A stretch of DNA of 61,328 nt from Paenibacillus alkalitolerans (lineage in GTDB: Bacteria; Bacillota; Bacilli; Paenibacillales; YIM-B00363): positions 1 through 61,328 of the forward strand of contig NZ_JAEMXM010000031.1 of the NCBI RefSeq assembly GCF_016482785.1. The letters are read 5' to 3'. The notes below the pieces were generated by a model that saw nothing but the letters and a program-made list of their open reading frames with translations, did no database searches and was not told the DNA's origin. Shown here piece after piece: positions 11,270 through 20,027 of the stretch (positions within the stretch are counted from its first letter, which is position 1; each line of letters starts with the position of its first letter). The position numbers were made by a program, and so were the translations under genes.

Positions 11270-12508
11270 ATGAAATGGAAGCACGTCGGACGATTTCTCG
11301 CCGAAACGGCCGGAAGTTTGGCCAGGGCATTCGGAACGGTAGTTGTATGGTGCATTGTGGGCATTTTCGCGGTCGTCACGATCGTCTCTATTCTTTGGAA
11401 GATGGAAGATACGCCGGTACGCGGCTTGGAGGGAGCGGCGGCGTCTTTGCCGAGCGTAGTATTCATCGATATGCTCGGAATGGAGGTCCGGCAGCTGCCG
11501 CAGGACGCCAATTCGTCCTCGTTCTCCTCGGAGAAAGTGACCGGGTTTCTTACGCGGCTCGCTACGGGCGTCGACATCGGGGATCCGCGCACCCTGGCCG
11601 CCCAAGTGCTGCCGGGCGCTCCGAATAACGAATACGTGATTCTCGTTCGCGGCAAAGATACGGAGGCGCACGAATTCCCGTTGGAAATACCTCCGTCTCC
11701 GGATTTGGGGCTGCACGAGGAGCCTGCGGAAGACGGCAATTCCGGGCAGGATCCCGCGCAGCCGAATGACGGTACGCCCGGAACACCGGAGGCGGATCCG
11801 GAGCCGAACACGCCGCCGGCCGCCGACTTGTCCAAAAAAATCGCATTCGTCTATCACACCCACAATACGGAATCATACTTGCCCGAGTTGGACGGCGAGA
11901 CGAAGCCGGATCGTGCCTATTCGCTCAAAGACAGTTCCATCACCGTAACGGCTGTGGGCAAACATTTAGTCGAGCGTTTGGCGGACAAAGGGATCGGAGC
12001 GCTGCATAACGAATCGGCCTACAGTTGGAAAACGGCTTACACGCAGTCAAGGAAAACAGTGAAAGCCGTTATGCAGAAAAATGCCGAACTGCAGTTTATC
12101 CTTGACCTCCATCGCGATTCGGCCCGAAGGGAGAAAACCACTCTTACGAAAGACGGCAAGACTTACGCAAAGCTTTGGTTCGTCATCGGCAAGAGAAATC
12201 CCGAATTTGAAAAAAATTTCAAATTTGCCGAAGAGATCAGCAGACGGGTGGATGAGAAAATTCCCGGTCTTTCAAAGGGGGTTGTCGGCAAACTGGAAGG
12301 ATCGAACGGCGAGTTCAACCAATCCCTTTCTCCTCAAAGCGTGCTAGTCGAAGTCGGAGGCGTTGATAATTCGTTGGAAGAGGCGAAAAGGTCCATGGAG
12401 ATCCTGGCTGAGGCGCTTGCGGAAATGTATTGGGATAGCGAAGAAACCGAGGAAGCGAGTGCGCCCGTTGCGTCCGCTCAAGAAGCGGAATCTCAGAAGA
12501 ACCAATAA
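11270..12508 (+). CDS. spoIIP: Stage II sporulation protein P (SpoIIP family)
   Basis: A 412-residue membrane-anchored cell-wall hydrolase. A cytoplasmic Lys/Arg start is followed by a membrane helix (about residues 17-40, FGTVVVWCIVGIFAVVTIVSIL). A low-complexity Glu/Pro/Asp linker spans about 150-185. The SpoIIP amidase/endopeptidase domain includes HTHNTESY near residue 196 and FILDLHRDS. With SpoIID and SpoIIM it degrades septal peptidoglycan for forespore engulfment (family knowledge). The frame extends 40 codons upstream, but AAGGAG precedes the ATG at 11270. In B. subtilis the gene follows gpr, which is absent here, so it may be a second copy. Confidence 0.88.
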   Translation: MKWKHVGRFLAETAGSLARAFGTVVVWCIVGIFAVVTIVSILWKMEDTPVRGLEGAAASLPSVVFIDMLGMEVRQLPQDANSSSFSSEKVTGFLTRLATGVDIGDPRTLAAQVLPGAPNNEYVILVRGKDTEAHEFPLEIPPSPDLGLHEEPAEDGNSGQDPAQPNDGTPGTPEADPEPNTPPAADLSKKIAFVYHTHNTESYLPELDGETKPDRAYSLKDSSITVTAVGKHLVERLADKGIGALHNESAYSWKTAYTQSRKTVKAVMQKNAELQFILDLHRDSARREKTTLTKDGKTYAKLWFVIGKRNPEFEKNFKFAEEISRRVDEKIPGLSKGVVGKLEGSNGEFNQSLSPQSVLVEVGGVDNSLEEAKRSMEILAEALAEMYWDSEETEEASAPVASAQEAESQKNQ

Positions 12509-12590
12509 CGGGTTTTATTTTCCTGAGGATTTGGTTACCTTAATTCCGAACAACCGGCGCATGACCGCTTAAGAAAAGAGGTAACGGAAG

Positions 12591-12938
12591 ATGCAGATGG
12601 GAATGGGCGAAATGACGGACTGGCTTCTCGGCCATGTGAACGAATCCGTGATCATCCGCAAGGAAGAAGAAGGCGACGTGGATCAAGTAATGCTGGAATT
12701 AGAGAAAATATCGTACCGCGCGGGACAACCCGAAGCCGACGATTATGTGGATGACGACCGGATCATATTGCACGGCAAAGGAAAGATAGCCGCAGACGAA
12801 GAGGGCGGCGCCTCCGGCCTGCCAAGGAATTCTTACGAAATTGCGCTCGAGGGCGATTGCAGCGGCACATTGCAAAACAACGAACTGTTGATCCGCACGG
12901 AAAGAGCCGTTTACCGCGTCGCACCGGTCCGCCAATAA
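12591..12938 (+). CDS. Hypothetical 115-residue protein
   Basis: A small soluble protein rich in Asp and Glu (MQMGMGEMTDWLLGHV... ending YRVAPVRQ) with alternating beta-strand-like segments in its second half. It has no membrane segment or signal peptide. It starts 82 bases after spoIIP on the same strand, with AGAGGTAACGGAAG upstream of the ATG, and may share its transcript. I do not recognise the family. Coding is supported by length, a ribosome binding site and position. Confidence 0.7.
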   Translation: MQMGMGEMTDWLLGHVNESVIIRKEEEGDVDQVMLELEKISYRAGQPEADDYVDDDRIILHGKGKIAADEEGGASGLPRNSYEIALEGDCSGTLQNNELLIRTERAVYRVAPVRQ

Positions 12939-13054
12939 GCTTTCAACACGCAGCGTTCGCACAGGCGGACGCTGTTTTTTCTTTGCATGATTTCGCCAAA
13001 GCCGAGGGATACTGGTAACCGAGCATGAATCTTCATCAACGAGGGGGCACAGGC

Positions 13055-14434
13055 ATGACTAAGAAATACCGTTCTTCCTTCCTGGCAATCCTGCTTCTCA
13101 TCGGCATATTGGTTACATCTTGCGCCGGCGCGGCTGATGATAACGCGGGAGAAACGCCGCCGGCCGGCGACGGTGACGCGGCTGCCGGACAAGGCACCTT
13201 CTTGGAAAGAGCCATGAATAAAGAATTTGCCGGTACGGCGGTCAAAATGTTCGGTCCTTTCACCGACGAAGACGCCGTGAAATTCGACGCCGCGATAAAG
13301 CCGTTCGAGGAGCAAACCGGCATCGACATTCAATACGAAGGCTCCAAAGAATTCGAAGCGACGATCGCCATCCGCGTGAACGGCGGCAACGCGCCGGATA
13401 TCGCGGATTTCCCGCAGCCGGGTTTGCTCGCGAATTTCGTCAAGGACGGCAAGGTGCTGGACGCCGGCACATTCTTGGACATGGACAAGTTGAAGCAAAA
13501 CTACAACCAAAGCTGGCTCGACATGGCGATGATGGACGGCCCCAACGGCGATATTATGGCGGGCGTCTGGCACCGGGTTAACGCAAAGAGCTTGGTCTGG
13601 TATCCGAAGAAAGAATTTGAAGAGGCAGGATATAAGATTCCGCAGACGTGGGACGAGTTGATCGCCCTGTCCAACCAAATCGTCGAAGACGGCGGCACGC
13701 CATGGTGTATCGGCATCGAATCCGGCGCCGCCACCGGCTGGCCCGCGACGGACTGGCTGGAAGAGATCATGCTCCGCACCACGTCGCTCGAAAACTACGA
13801 TAAGTGGACGACCGGCGAGCTTCCTTTCACCGACGAATCCGTAAAGAACGCCGTCAAGAAAATGTCTGAGATTTGGTTAAACAACGATTATGTGTACGGA
13901 GGACGCAAAGCGATCGTAACGACGTTCTTCGGAGATTCTCCGAAGCCGATGTTCGACAATCCGCCGGGCTGCTATATGCATAAACAAGGCAACTTTATTA
14001 CGAGCTTCTTCCCTCCAGGCTTGGCCGCGGGTGAAGATTACAGCTTCTTCTACCTGCCGCCGATCGACGAACAATTCGGTAAGCCGGTCCTTGTTGCGGG
14101 CGACTTGATGGCCGCTTTCAACGACCGTCCGGAAGTTAGAGCCGTAATGGAATTTTTCACGACGGGCGAATCGGTGAGTGGCTGGGTCGCATCCGGCGGC
14201 GCGATTTCACCGCATAAGGACCTTCCGCTCGACGCTTACACGAACGAGGTCGACCGCGGCATTGCGGAGATTATCCTGAACGCGGACAGCGCCCGATTCG
14301 ACGGATCCGACTTGATGCCTGGCGCCGTGGGCGCGGGCACGTTCTGGAAAGGCATGACCGACTATATAAGCGGCACGGTCGATCTGGATGAAGCGATGAC
14401 GGAAATCCAAGCAGGCTGGACGACCGTGAAGTAA
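13055..14434 (+). CDS. Sugar ABC transporter substrate-binding lipoprotein (AglE-like)
   Basis: A 459-residue extracytoplasmic solute-binding protein of the family-1 sugar binders. The signal peptide MTKKYRSSFLAILLLIGILV ends in the lipobox VTSC, so it is lipid-anchored outside the membrane. The mature part contains KPFEEQTGIDIQYEGSKEFE and GNAPDIADFPQPG, typical of alpha-glucoside binders. The start at 13055 is chosen because GAGGGGG lies 7 bases before it and it gives a clean signal peptide. A terminator-like hairpin follows before the permease genes, a common way to make more binding protein than permease. Confidence 0.9.
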   Translation: MTKKYRSSFLAILLLIGILVTSCAGAADDNAGETPPAGDGDAAAGQGTFLERAMNKEFAGTAVKMFGPFTDEDAVKFDAAIKPFEEQTGIDIQYEGSKEFEATIAIRVNGGNAPDIADFPQPGLLANFVKDGKVLDAGTFLDMDKLKQNYNQSWLDMAMMDGPNGDIMAGVWHRVNAKSLVWYPKKEFEEAGYKIPQTWDELIALSNQIVEDGGTPWCIGIESGAATGWPATDWLEEIMLRTTSLENYDKWTTGELPFTDESVKNAVKKMSEIWLNNDYVYGGRKAIVTTFFGDSPKPMFDNPPGCYMHKQGNFITSFFPPGLAAGEDYSFFYLPPIDEQFGKPVLVAGDLMAAFNDRPEVRAVMEFFTTGESVSGWVASGGAISPHKDLPLDAYTNEVDRGIAEIILNADSARFDGSDLMPGAVGAGTFWKGMTDYISGTVDLDEAMTEIQAGWTTVK

Positions 14435-14450
14435 AACACGAAACGATAAG

Positions 14451-14474
14451 CGGCGGAGCCCTCCGCCGTTTTTT
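14451..14474 (+). terminator. Hairpin terminator/attenuator after the binding protein
   Basis: CGGCGGA, a GCCC loop and TCCGCCG are followed by TTTTTT. It lies between the binding-protein gene and its permeases, so partial read-through is expected. Confidence 0.85.
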
Positions 14475-14496
14475 CTCTAGAAAGGTGGATTCACTC

Positions 14497-15612
14497 ATGA
14501 ACTCGACCGGACAACCTCCGAACCGGCGGAAGAAACAACCGTTTACCGGCCGTTTGGCGCTGCTCTCCGTCGTTGTGCCCGCGGCTGCCGTTTTATTGGT
14601 TTACGTGGTGTTTCGGTTTTTGCGGGACATAAACCAAGGCTTGCACCCGGTCGTGCAAACCGTCAGCGCCATTGTAGTAGGCGTCGGAGGCTTCGCGCTC
14701 GCGTACTTTGCCGTTCACTGGCTGGTGGAACGATATCCGGACTGGGTGAAAGAGCATGTCCAACCGCTCGTGTTTATCGGCCCCGGCATAGGCCTCCTCA
14801 CCTGGCTGCTGTTCATCCCGACCATCCGGACGCTTTATTTAAGCTTTCTGGACGCAAGAGCGAAACGTTTCGTCGGGCTTGCAAACTATGTGACCGTGTT
14901 CACGGAACGGACGCTCGTCACCGCGCTTCGGAACAACCTGTACTGGGTCGTGCTGGGCACATTCGCTTGCGTATCGATCGGTCTGTTGATCGCAATCCTC
15001 GCCGAACGGAGCAAATTCGAAAGACTGGCCAAAGCGCTTATTTTCTTGCCGATGGCCATATCGTTCGTTGCGGCGGGCATTATCTGGCGGTTCATTTACT
15101 ACTACACGCCCGGCAACCAGCCTCAGATCGGGCTGTTGAACGCGATCGTCACGGCGTTCGGGGGCGAACCGCAAGCTTGGACTTCGCTCGTTCAGCCGTG
15201 GAACAATTTCTTCCTCATTGTCATCTTGATTTGGATACAGACGGGTTTCGCCATGGTCATATTTTCAGCCGCGATCAAGGGCGTGCCCGACGATCTGTTG
15301 GAAGCCGGACGAATGGACGGAGCGAATGAAGTCAGAATCTTCTTCTCCATCATCATCCCGTTCATTCAAAGCACGATCGTTGCCGTCACAACGACGATTA
15401 TCGTGTTTACGCTGAAAATCTTCGATATCGTCATCGTCATGACCGGCGGACAGTACGGTACGGAGGTCATCGCGACCCAGTTTTACCGGCAGTTCTTTAC
15501 ATACGGTAATTCCGGAGTCGGCTCAACGATCGCAATCGTTCTCCTAATAGCCGTCATACCGGTCATCATCTACAACTTGCGGACGTTCCGACAGGAAGGA
15601 GGATTCCGATGA
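14497..15612 (+). CDS. Sugar ABC transporter permease (AglF-like)
   Basis: A 371-residue inner-membrane permease with about eight helices. Two extra N-terminal helices come before the usual six-helix MalF/AglF core. The EAA cytoplasmic loop (GVPDDLLEAGRMDGANEVRIFF) is intact and contacts the ATPase. The ATG at 14497 follows AAAGGTGG. An in-frame GTG at 14485 overlaps that site and is less likely. It is translationally coupled to the next permease by a 4-base overlap. No ATPase gene is nearby, so a shared MsmX/UgpC-type ATPase is likely (inference). Confidence 0.92.
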   Translation: MNSTGQPPNRRKKQPFTGRLALLSVVVPAAAVLLVYVVFRFLRDINQGLHPVVQTVSAIVVGVGGFALAYFAVHWLVERYPDWVKEHVQPLVFIGPGIGLLTWLLFIPTIRTLYLSFLDARAKRFVGLANYVTVFTERTLVTALRNNLYWVVLGTFACVSIGLLIAILAERSKFERLAKALIFLPMAISFVAAGIIWRFIYYYTPGNQPQIGLLNAIVTAFGGEPQAWTSLVQPWNNFFLIVILIWIQTGFAMVIFSAAIKGVPDDLLEAGRMDGANEVRIFFSIIIPFIQSTIVAVTTTIIVFTLKIFDIVIVMTGGQYGTEVIATQFYRQFFTYGNSGVGSTIAIVLLIAVIPVIIYNLRTFRQEGGFR

Positions 15613-16712
15613 AAGCTAAGGCGCGGAAAAAGCGGATAACCGCCGGACAAATCATTATTAATGCCGCATTGGCGCTCATCGTGCTCATCTGGACGATTCC
15701 GGCATTCGGCTTGCTGGTATCTTCGTTTCGAACCCCGGACGCCATACTCGGTTCGGGCTGGTGGACGGTTTTGCCGCACAGGGAGTATGCGATGGCCGAG
15801 CAAATCCAACTGCCGAAAGAAACATCGCTGCGCGCACCGATTGAAGTGCCGGGGTACGGAACGTATACGAACAGAGAACTGCTCGAGGGCGTGCCTTTGG
15901 AGGGAGGGCAGCGTCTCGTGTGGGCTGACCGCCGCGAGCGGCTACTGAACGTGGAGACTTTGGATTGGACCGCCAACTGGAGCTTTACACTGGATAACTA
16001 CCGAAATGTGTTGACTGGCAAGACGTTTGAAGTCAATATCGGGGGCACAACGCAGACCGTCAGAGGAGACAACTTGTCGCGCGCCTTCCTGAATACCGTT
16101 ACCGTTACGCTGCCTGCAGTCGTCTTTCCCATTCTTCTCGCGTCGTTCGCGGCGTACGGTTTTGCTTGGATGAGGTTTCCAGGCCGTAAATCGATGTTCG
16201 TCATCGTCATCGCCTTGCTCGTCGTACCGCTGCAGGTAGCGCTCATCCCGGTGTTAAGGGATTACACGACTCTAAACATTAACGGCACCTATTTGTCCGT
16301 GTGGCTTGCGCATACCGGCTTCGGCTTGCCGCTCGCCACGTACTTCCTGTTCAACTTCATCAGCCAGCTGCCCAGAGACATCTTTGAATCCGCGTTTATC
16401 GACGGCGCCGGCCACTATACGATCTTCACCCGGTTAATACTGCCGCTTGCGGTGCCGGCGATCGCATCCATCGGCATATTCCAGTTTTTATGGGTATGGA
16501 ACGATTACCTGGTCTCGCTCGTCTTTCTTGGCAACCAGCCGAACGTGCAGGTGCTGTCCATGCGCCTCGCGGATATGGTCGGCTCCCGCGGCAACGATTG
16601 GCACCTGCTGACCGCCGGCGCGTTCGTATCGATGATTGTTCCTTTGATCGTGTTCTTCTCGCTCCAACGTTACTTCATCCGCGGGCTGCTTGGAGGCTCG
16701 GTGAAGGGATAA
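15609..16712 (+). CDS. Sugar ABC transporter permease (AglG-like)
   Basis: A 367-residue permease, the partner of the preceding gene. A first helix is followed by a large extracellular insert (about residues 55-135), a hallmark of AglG/GgtD alpha-glucoside permeases, and then the six-helix core. The EAA loop is LPRDIFESAFIDGAGHYTIF. The C-terminus FSLQRYFIRGLLGGSVKG is typical of the family. It overlaps the first permease by 4 bases (ATGA) and is followed by a strong terminator. Confidence 0.93.
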   Translation: MKAKARKKRITAGQIIINAALALIVLIWTIPAFGLLVSSFRTPDAILGSGWWTVLPHREYAMAEQIQLPKETSLRAPIEVPGYGTYTNRELLEGVPLEGGQRLVWADRRERLLNVETLDWTANWSFTLDNYRNVLTGKTFEVNIGGTTQTVRGDNLSRAFLNTVTVTLPAVVFPILLASFAAYGFAWMRFPGRKSMFVIVIALLVVPLQVALIPVLRDYTTLNINGTYLSVWLAHTGFGLPLATYFLFNFISQLPRDIFESAFIDGAGHYTIFTRLILPLAVPAIASIGIFQFLWVWNDYLVSLVFLGNQPNVQVLSMRLADMVGSRGNDWHLLTAGAFVSMIVPLIVFFSLQRYFIRGLLGGSVKG

Positions 16713-16718
16713 GATGCG

Positions 16719-16743
16719 GCTGCTCCTGAGGGGCAGCTTTTTT
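16719..16743 (+). terminator. Terminator of the sugar transporter operon
   Basis: GCTGCTCC and GGGGCAGC pair (one G-U) around TGA, followed by TTTTTT. It starts seven bases after the permease stop codon. Confidence 0.9.
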
Positions 16744-16777
16744 GCTCGGCTAGTGGCCTTTTGAAATTAGAGGACTA

Positions 16778-17034
16778 GAAAATAGAGGAACCACAGACCG
16801 TTATCGTAGCATTTTTGCCATATACCAAAACTATAGAGGAAGTAGAGGGTTTTATTCGAACGATTTAACTCGTCTTTTCCACATTTCCATCACAATAGCG
16901 CCCCCCAGTTCCTCTATTTTCGAAATTCTCCGGAAAACCAGGCTTACAACGCCCCCAACTTCCTCTATTTTCTCAATGACGCATTACATGGTGTTATCGT
17001 GTAACGCAAAGTGACCCACTGTAACACAAAGTGA
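16778..17034. repeat. Intergenic repeat region with TTCCTCTATTTTC motifs
   Basis: This covers most of the 343-base gap 16713-17055, which has no credible ORF. GAAAATAGAGGAAC at 16778-16791 is the exact reverse complement of GTTCCTCTATTTTC at 16908-16921. A third copy, CTTCCTCTATTTTC, is at 16959-16972 after a similar GCCCCC prefix, and partial copies are near 16770 and 16833. At the right end a 15-mer TGTAAC(g/a)CAAAGTGA occurs twice, at 17000-17014 and 17020-17034, spaced by 20 bases. Confidence 0.75.
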
Positions 17035-17055
17035 TGTAACACCCGACGTTACCCG

Positions 17056-17850
17056 CTACGGAAGCGAAATTCGGGCGATTACCGGATAATGATCCGACGG
17101 GTATTTCCCGGCATACCGGTCCCGATCGACGACGATACGGTCGATAAACACGTCTTCGGTGGTGAAGATGTAATCGATCGGTTCACCGCCTGCCCTGCCG
17201 CCGCGAAAGCCGTGATAAGTGGCGCCGACGGCCGCCGTGCCTCCGGGATACGCGCCGTAGGCGTCAACCAGCCGGCAAGGCGGGGCGCTTAACTGCGCCA
17301 CCGCCGGACGGCGGGGCCGCGTGTTGAAGTCGCCCAGCAAGACGGCGGGCTCACCGGCGCAGGCGCGGCGCTCGATCAGGCGCGCCGCCGCAAGCGCCGC
17401 GCCGCGCTCGCGCGCAAGGCCGCTAATGTGGTCCAGATGCACATTGTAGACGGCCAGTCGCGCTCCCGAACCGTCGGCCGCTTCGAATGCTGCCCACGTG
17501 CATATGCGGGGGAATGCCGCACCCCATCCGCGGCTGCCCGGCTTCTCCGGCGCCGGGGAGAGCCAGAACGTCCCGTGCTCCACTGGCGTCCAATGCTCTT
17601 TCGCAAAGTAAATCGCGCAATGCTCGCCTTGGGAGCCTCCGTCCCGGCCCTCACCAATGCGCGCATAACCGGGAAGCAGCGAATCCAGCTCCTCCAGCAT
17701 AAGCGGAAGCCCTTCTTGGGTGCCGATCAAATCCGCCCCGGCGGACAAAATCGCTTCCGCCGCGCCTCGCTTCCTGCACCTCCAAGCGTTGCGCCCGTCC
17801 ATCCATGAATTCCTCCGCAAATTAAAGGTCATCACCGCTGTTTGCCGCAT
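17056..17850 (-). CDS. Endonuclease/exonuclease/phosphatase family protein
   Basis: A 264-residue cytoplasmic metal-dependent hydrolase of the EEP (DNase I-like) fold. Characteristic motifs in order are GTQEG, NVHLDH, LLGDFNTRP and SDHYPV, which supply Mg2+ ligands and catalytic His/Asp residues. The substrate cannot be read from sequence; phosphodiesterase or sugar-phosphate activity is possible. A TTG-initiated 8-residue extension exists, but AAGGAGG lies 8 bases before the ATG at 17850. It is convergent with the sugar transporter operon and has high local GC. Confidence 0.9.
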   Translation of the reverse strand: MRQTAVMTFNLRRNSWMDGRNAWRCRKRGAAEAILSAGADLIGTQEGLPLMLEELDSLLPGYARIGEGRDGGSQGEHCAIYFAKEHWTPVEHGTFWLSPAPEKPGSRGWGAAFPRICTWAAFEAADGSGARLAVYNVHLDHISGLARERGAALAAARLIERRACAGEPAVLLGDFNTRPRRPAVAQLSAPPCRLVDAYGAYPGGTAAVGATYHGFRGGRAGGEPIDYIFTTEDVFIDRIVVDRDRYAGKYPSDHYPVIARISLP

Positions 17851-17952
17851 CGCCGCCGCCTCCTTTTTTCCCAAATATTATAACCTCTCGTAAAGGATTT
17901 TTTTGCCGGATGTCAGAAATTATTTATAACCAAAAAAACATTCGGGAGCCGT

Positions 17953-18132
17953 ATGGAAAAAGAAATCGTATTGGGGCAAACAAAGCATAGCGGCGACGGC
18001 GATGAAGAAGCCGCATTAATCGAACGGGCGCAGCTTCTTCATGACGCCAAACAAGCGGAAGAAAAGGGATTGCAGGCATTGGAGCGGCTGCGGGATGCTC
18101 TGTCGCCGCTGCACGACGAAGCTGATCAATGA
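17953..18132 (+). CDS. Small hydrophilic protein, 59 residues
   Basis: A short gene below common length cut-offs: ATG at 17953, TGA at 18130-18132. The product begins MEKEIVLGQTKHSGDGDEE and is a charged, probably helical peptide rich in Glu, Ala and Leu. GGGAG lies only 4 bases upstream, a tight but possible spacing. A hairpin terminator follows at 18145-18177, which supports a real transcript. I do not recognise the family. Confidence 0.5.
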   Translation: MEKEIVLGQTKHSGDGDEEAALIERAQLLHDAKQAEEKGLQALERLRDALSPLHDEADQ

Positions 18133-18144
18133 ACCAAAAAAATT

Positions 18145-18181
18145 AACCGGATTCCGCAGGTAACGGGGGATCCGGTTTTGA
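18145..18181 (+). terminator. Terminator after the small 59-residue gene
   Basis: AACCGGAT at 18145-18152 pairs with ATCCGGTT at 18170-18177 around a 17-base loop, followed by TTG and ATTT. It is a moderate terminator lying 13 bases after the stop codon. Confidence 0.55.
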
Positions 18182-18241
18182 TTTCCATTCGTGCGCGTGC
18201 CTCCCAGGAGATGCTCGACAGCCTGCGAGCCTTCGTTTTCG

Positions 18242-18688
18242 TTACTCCGTTCGTTGATTCAGCAGTTCTTCGATCAATATGCCGTTGATTCGCAGCCCTT
18301 CTATTTTGCAGTTAGTCAGATTTACATTCGTCAAGTCACAACCGGTGAACGTGCTGCCGGCGACTGCGACATTATCGAATACGACAGGTTGATCCTTCGC
18401 ACCTGCGTTACGAATCGTTACCCCGCTAATATTCGCTCCGTCGATCGTAAGCCGGCTCAAATTCGCATCGCTGATTTTGCCGTCCCTCATATTCATATCG
18501 TTGAAATGGCAGTTGCTTAAGTCCGCATAAGTAACTTTGACGCGGGGCAGGGAAATGTCGTGAAATGTGACGTTTTCCGCACGGCAGTCGTTGAATTCGG
18601 AGCCGGAAATATCCGAATTTCTAACGACAAGCTTTTGTTTGGGCTCCCTCTTGTCCAGTATTTCGATCAAAACTTCATTTTCATTCAA
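18242..18688 (-). CDS. Pentapeptide-repeat protein
   Basis: A 148-residue protein of pentapeptide-like repeats with A(D/N)LSx periodicity, for example ADLSNCHFNDMNMRDGKI and GCDLTNVNLTNCKIEGLRI. These form a right-handed quadrilateral beta-helix. The N-terminal 25 residues (MNENEVLIEILDKREPKQK) form a polar cap. Such proteins can be DNA mimics or structural adaptors, but nothing here decides the role. It is a single gene; the next gene to the right runs in the opposite direction. Confidence 0.85.
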   Translation of the reverse strand: MNENEVLIEILDKREPKQKLVVRNSDISGSEFNDCRAENVTFHDISLPRVKVTYADLSNCHFNDMNMRDGKISDANLSRLTIDGANISGVTIRNAGAKDQPVVFDNVAVAGSTFTGCDLTNVNLTNCKIEGLRINGILIEELLNQRTE

Positions 18689-18886
18689 ATCGTTCGCCTC
18701 GCTTTCGTTTTTTTAGGATCGCTCATTTTCGCCTGTCCGGTTAATAGATGCCATAAGAACAAACTTTTGGACATGTAATTTCAAAAATAATATTTTTGTA
18801 CGATAAAAAGTTAACTCCGTTCATGGGACAGGAGCCTCGTTTGCGCTACAATAGTGCCATCACATGCATCAGAGGAGTGGCGGAAC

Positions 18887-19903
18887 ATGGCTAAATTTAA
18901 TGTGGCTGTCGTCGGCTGCGGAGGAATGGCGAGGAAATGGGTCGAAGGCGCGCTTCGCCGTGACGATTGCGAAATTGTCGCTTTTGTCGACATAAATGCT
19001 GAGAACGCCGAGCGGTACCGGAACGAATTCGGCGTCGGTCAAACGTTCACCGATGTGCGGACGGCGATCGGGGCGACGGGCACAAATCTTGTGTTTGACG
19101 TTACGATACCGGAAAGTCATTTCACCGTTGTGACGACAGCTTTAGAGATGGGATGCGACGTGTTCGGGGAAAAGCCGATGGCCCATTCGATCGACGCGGC
19201 GCGCCGCGTAATAGAAACAGTCGAACGTACCGGACGCACCTATTCCGTGATGCAAAACCGCCGTTATATAAAGAACATCCGGGCACTTGGAGAAGCCGTA
19301 ACTTCAGGCGTCATAGGAGAGCCGGGATTCATATGCGCCGACTTCTTTATCGGAGCGCACTTCGGCGGATTCCGCGAGGCGATGGATTCTCCGTTGATCC
19401 TCGATATGGCCATTCACACGTTCGATCAAGCCCGGTTCATTACGGGCAAAGATCCGGTCGCCGTATATTGCCACGAATTTAATCCGAAAGGTTCTTGGTA
19501 TAAGGGAAACGCTTCGGCGGTCTGTATTTTCGAATACGCGGACGGTTCCGTATTTAATTACAGGGGATCGTGGAGCGCTGAAGGGCATCCGACTTCATGG
19601 GAAGCGGAGTGGCGCATCGTCGGAAGCAAAGGAACGGCCATGTGGGACGGCAAGAACGCGCCTTATTGCGAGGTTGTCATTCCTCCGCAGGAACGCGTCT
19701 TCTTGAATTCCTACAACCGGGTCGAGGCCGAAACGACTTGGACCGGAAGAGAGTACCATGACGGTTGTTTTGACGAAATGTTCGCCGCTCTGATCGAAGG
19801 CCGCCCGGCCGAAACCGACTGCCGCGACAATATCAAGAGCGTGGCGATGGTTTACGGGGCGATAGAGAGCGCAAGAACGGGCAAGAAAGTGATCTTGGGA
19901 TAA
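18887..19903 (+). CDS. Gfo/Idh/MocA-family oxidoreductase
   Basis: A 338-residue NAD(P)-dependent sugar or inositol dehydrogenase-like enzyme. The Rossmann motif VVGCGGMA is near residues 8-15, the family motif EKPMAHS is near residue 96, and a C-terminal alpha/beta dimerisation domain follows. AGAGGAG precedes the ATG at 18887. The upstream GTG at 18854 lacks such a site. The substrate is unknown. Its closeness to the sugar transporter could point to a carbohydrate derivative, but the genes are not in one operon. Confidence 0.92.
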   Translation: MAKFNVAVVGCGGMARKWVEGALRRDDCEIVAFVDINAENAERYRNEFGVGQTFTDVRTAIGATGTNLVFDVTIPESHFTVVTTALEMGCDVFGEKPMAHSIDAARRVIETVERTGRTYSVMQNRRYIKNIRALGEAVTSGVIGEPGFICADFFIGAHFGGFREAMDSPLILDMAIHTFDQARFITGKDPVAVYCHEFNPKGSWYKGNASAVCIFEYADGSVFNYRGSWSAEGHPTSWEAEWRIVGSKGTAMWDGKNAPYCEVVIPPQERVFLNSYNRVEAETTWTGREYHDGCFDEMFAALIEGRPAETDCRDNIKSVAMVYGAIESARTGKKVILG

Positions 19904-19912
19904 TCGGCGGAA

Positions 19913-19950
19913 AAGCACCCGCTCCCGGTGAAGGGAATGAGTGCTTTTTT
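19913..19950 (+). terminator. Terminator after the oxidoreductase gene
   Basis: AAGCACCCGCTCCC and GGGAATGAGTGCTT form an imperfect stem followed by a run of eight T. It starts about ten bases after the stop codon. Confidence 0.85.
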
Positions 19951-20027
19951 TTATTCGGGTGGAACTTAAAATGTGAAAAGCGCGTTTGTATGATATACAA
20001 ATCATATAAGGGAGATTATAGGAAGCA

